A DNA stretch of 64,000 bases from CAYFLR01 sp964343805 (lineage in GTDB: Bacteria; Bdellovibrionota_B; Oligoflexia; CAYFLR01). This document shows positions 63,779 to 64,000 of the stretch, one piece after another. Position 1 is the first letter of the stretch. Each line of letters starts with the position of its first letter. The notes under the pieces were generated by a model. That model was not told the DNA's origin. It saw only the letters and a list, made by a program, of their open reading frames with translations, and did no database searches. Location: assembly GCA_964343805.1 (NCBI GenBank), contig CAYFLR010000012.1:1-64000 (forward strand). Reading direction: 5' to 3'. The position numbers and the translations under genes are program-made.

Positions 63779-64000
63779 TTTCATGGCTTTCTTACATGTT
63801 TTTTATAGCTCTTATATTTCTTCCAAAGGAAGTGAATGCTGATAATAGGAAGAAAGGGGTGAACTATCTTAAAGCCAAAACAGTCCATACCTCACCTGTA
63901 AAAACCCCTAAAATTGCTCTCTTCCTGTCGGTAAAAAATTTTAAAGATTCCTTCTGGCCTAGCTTGAAATGGACCAAAAGAGATGCTCAAAAACTCTCTC
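63775..64000 (+). CDS. Caspase-like (peptidase C14) secreted protein, 5' part only
   Basis: The ATG at 63775 overlaps the stop of the DUF4384-like gene. A signal peptide (SYMFFIALIFLPKEVNA) is followed after about 25 residues by IALFLSVKNFKDSFWPSL and WTKRDAQKLS, which match the first strand and the DAxxL helix of caspase p20 domains (ALLIG...N.Y...PLxxAxxDAxxL). The catalytic His and Cys lie beyond the window edge, so activity cannot be judged. It is the third gene of the sigma factor unit. Confidence 0.55.
   Translation, partial: MISWLSYMFFIALIFLPKEVNADNRKKGVNYLKAKTVHTSPVKTPKIALFLSVKNFKDSFWPSLKWTKRDAQKLS

Noticed and set aside
1..64000. CRISPR arrays, insertion sequences, prophage genes, tRNA or rRNA genes
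   Set aside because: I saw no regularly spaced direct repeats, transposase or phage proteins, and no stretch with tRNA-like cloverleaf ends; a short or divergent tRNA could still have been missed by eye.

Overview
The window reads as a piece of a low-GC, Gram-negative bacterial chromosome, probably a draft or metagenome assembly: eight 10-N scaffold gaps and one 163-N gap are present, and every one falls inside a gene. The density of lipoproteins and secreted proteins, a TIGR02147-type regulator, a TGase-elicitor-like secreted protein, a PilZ protein, a lytic transglycosylase lipoprotein and many receiver/TPR signalling proteins suggest a Bdellovibrionota-like (predatory or related) lineage. 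That assignment is inference from gene content; no rRNA or tRNA gene was seen.

Region 1 (about 0-25 kb) is an accessory-looking envelope and secretome region. It holds at least a dozen lipoproteins or signal-peptide proteins, most with no recognisable family. Recognisable members are a calcium-binding-loop lipoprotein (3828-6885), a phospholipase A2-like lipoprotein (19796-20398), a papain-family protease lipoprotein (21471-22484) and a TGase-elicitor-like transglutaminase lipoprotein (23167-24872). Two tandem paralogous lipoproteins (15116-17964) sit divergently from a TIGR02147-type regulator (18177-19046), with repeated candidate operators between them. A 602-residue secreted protein (13307-15115) contains about six unrecognised 40-residue helical repeats.

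Region 2 (25-35 kb) is DNA repair and housekeeping: a FAN1-type VRR-NUC nuclease overlapping an XPD-like helicase with an N-terminal RecB/Cas4-like nuclease domain, then a receiver protein, a Uup-type ABC-F ATPase and UvrA, all on the plus strand. Region 3 (35-46 kb) is mixed: a DUF362/ferredoxin protein, PilZ protein, lytic transglycosylase, CBS protein, an oligopeptidase B interrupted by two homopolymer indels, an SPFH/zinc-ribbon cassette, a cysteine-repeat protein, and a 2H phosphoesterase-like/PHP pair.

Region 4 (46-53.5 kb) is a signalling locus that looks like a partner-switching system: a receiver-TPR protein, a STAS-like protein with a zinc ribbon, a GHKL ATPase with a degenerate receiver, a pseudo-receiver TPR protein, and a 1002-residue receiver-SpoIIE phosphatase whose low-complexity tail carries the motif DDGFMFFG twice. 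Region 5 (53.5-64 kb) has an iron-type ABC importer, a coiled-coil/ribbon-helix-helix protein, a FadH-type flavin oxidoreductase and, at the right edge, an ECF sigma factor translationally coupled to a membrane anti-sigma-like protein with a DUF4384-like end and to the start of a caspase-like secreted protein that runs off the window.
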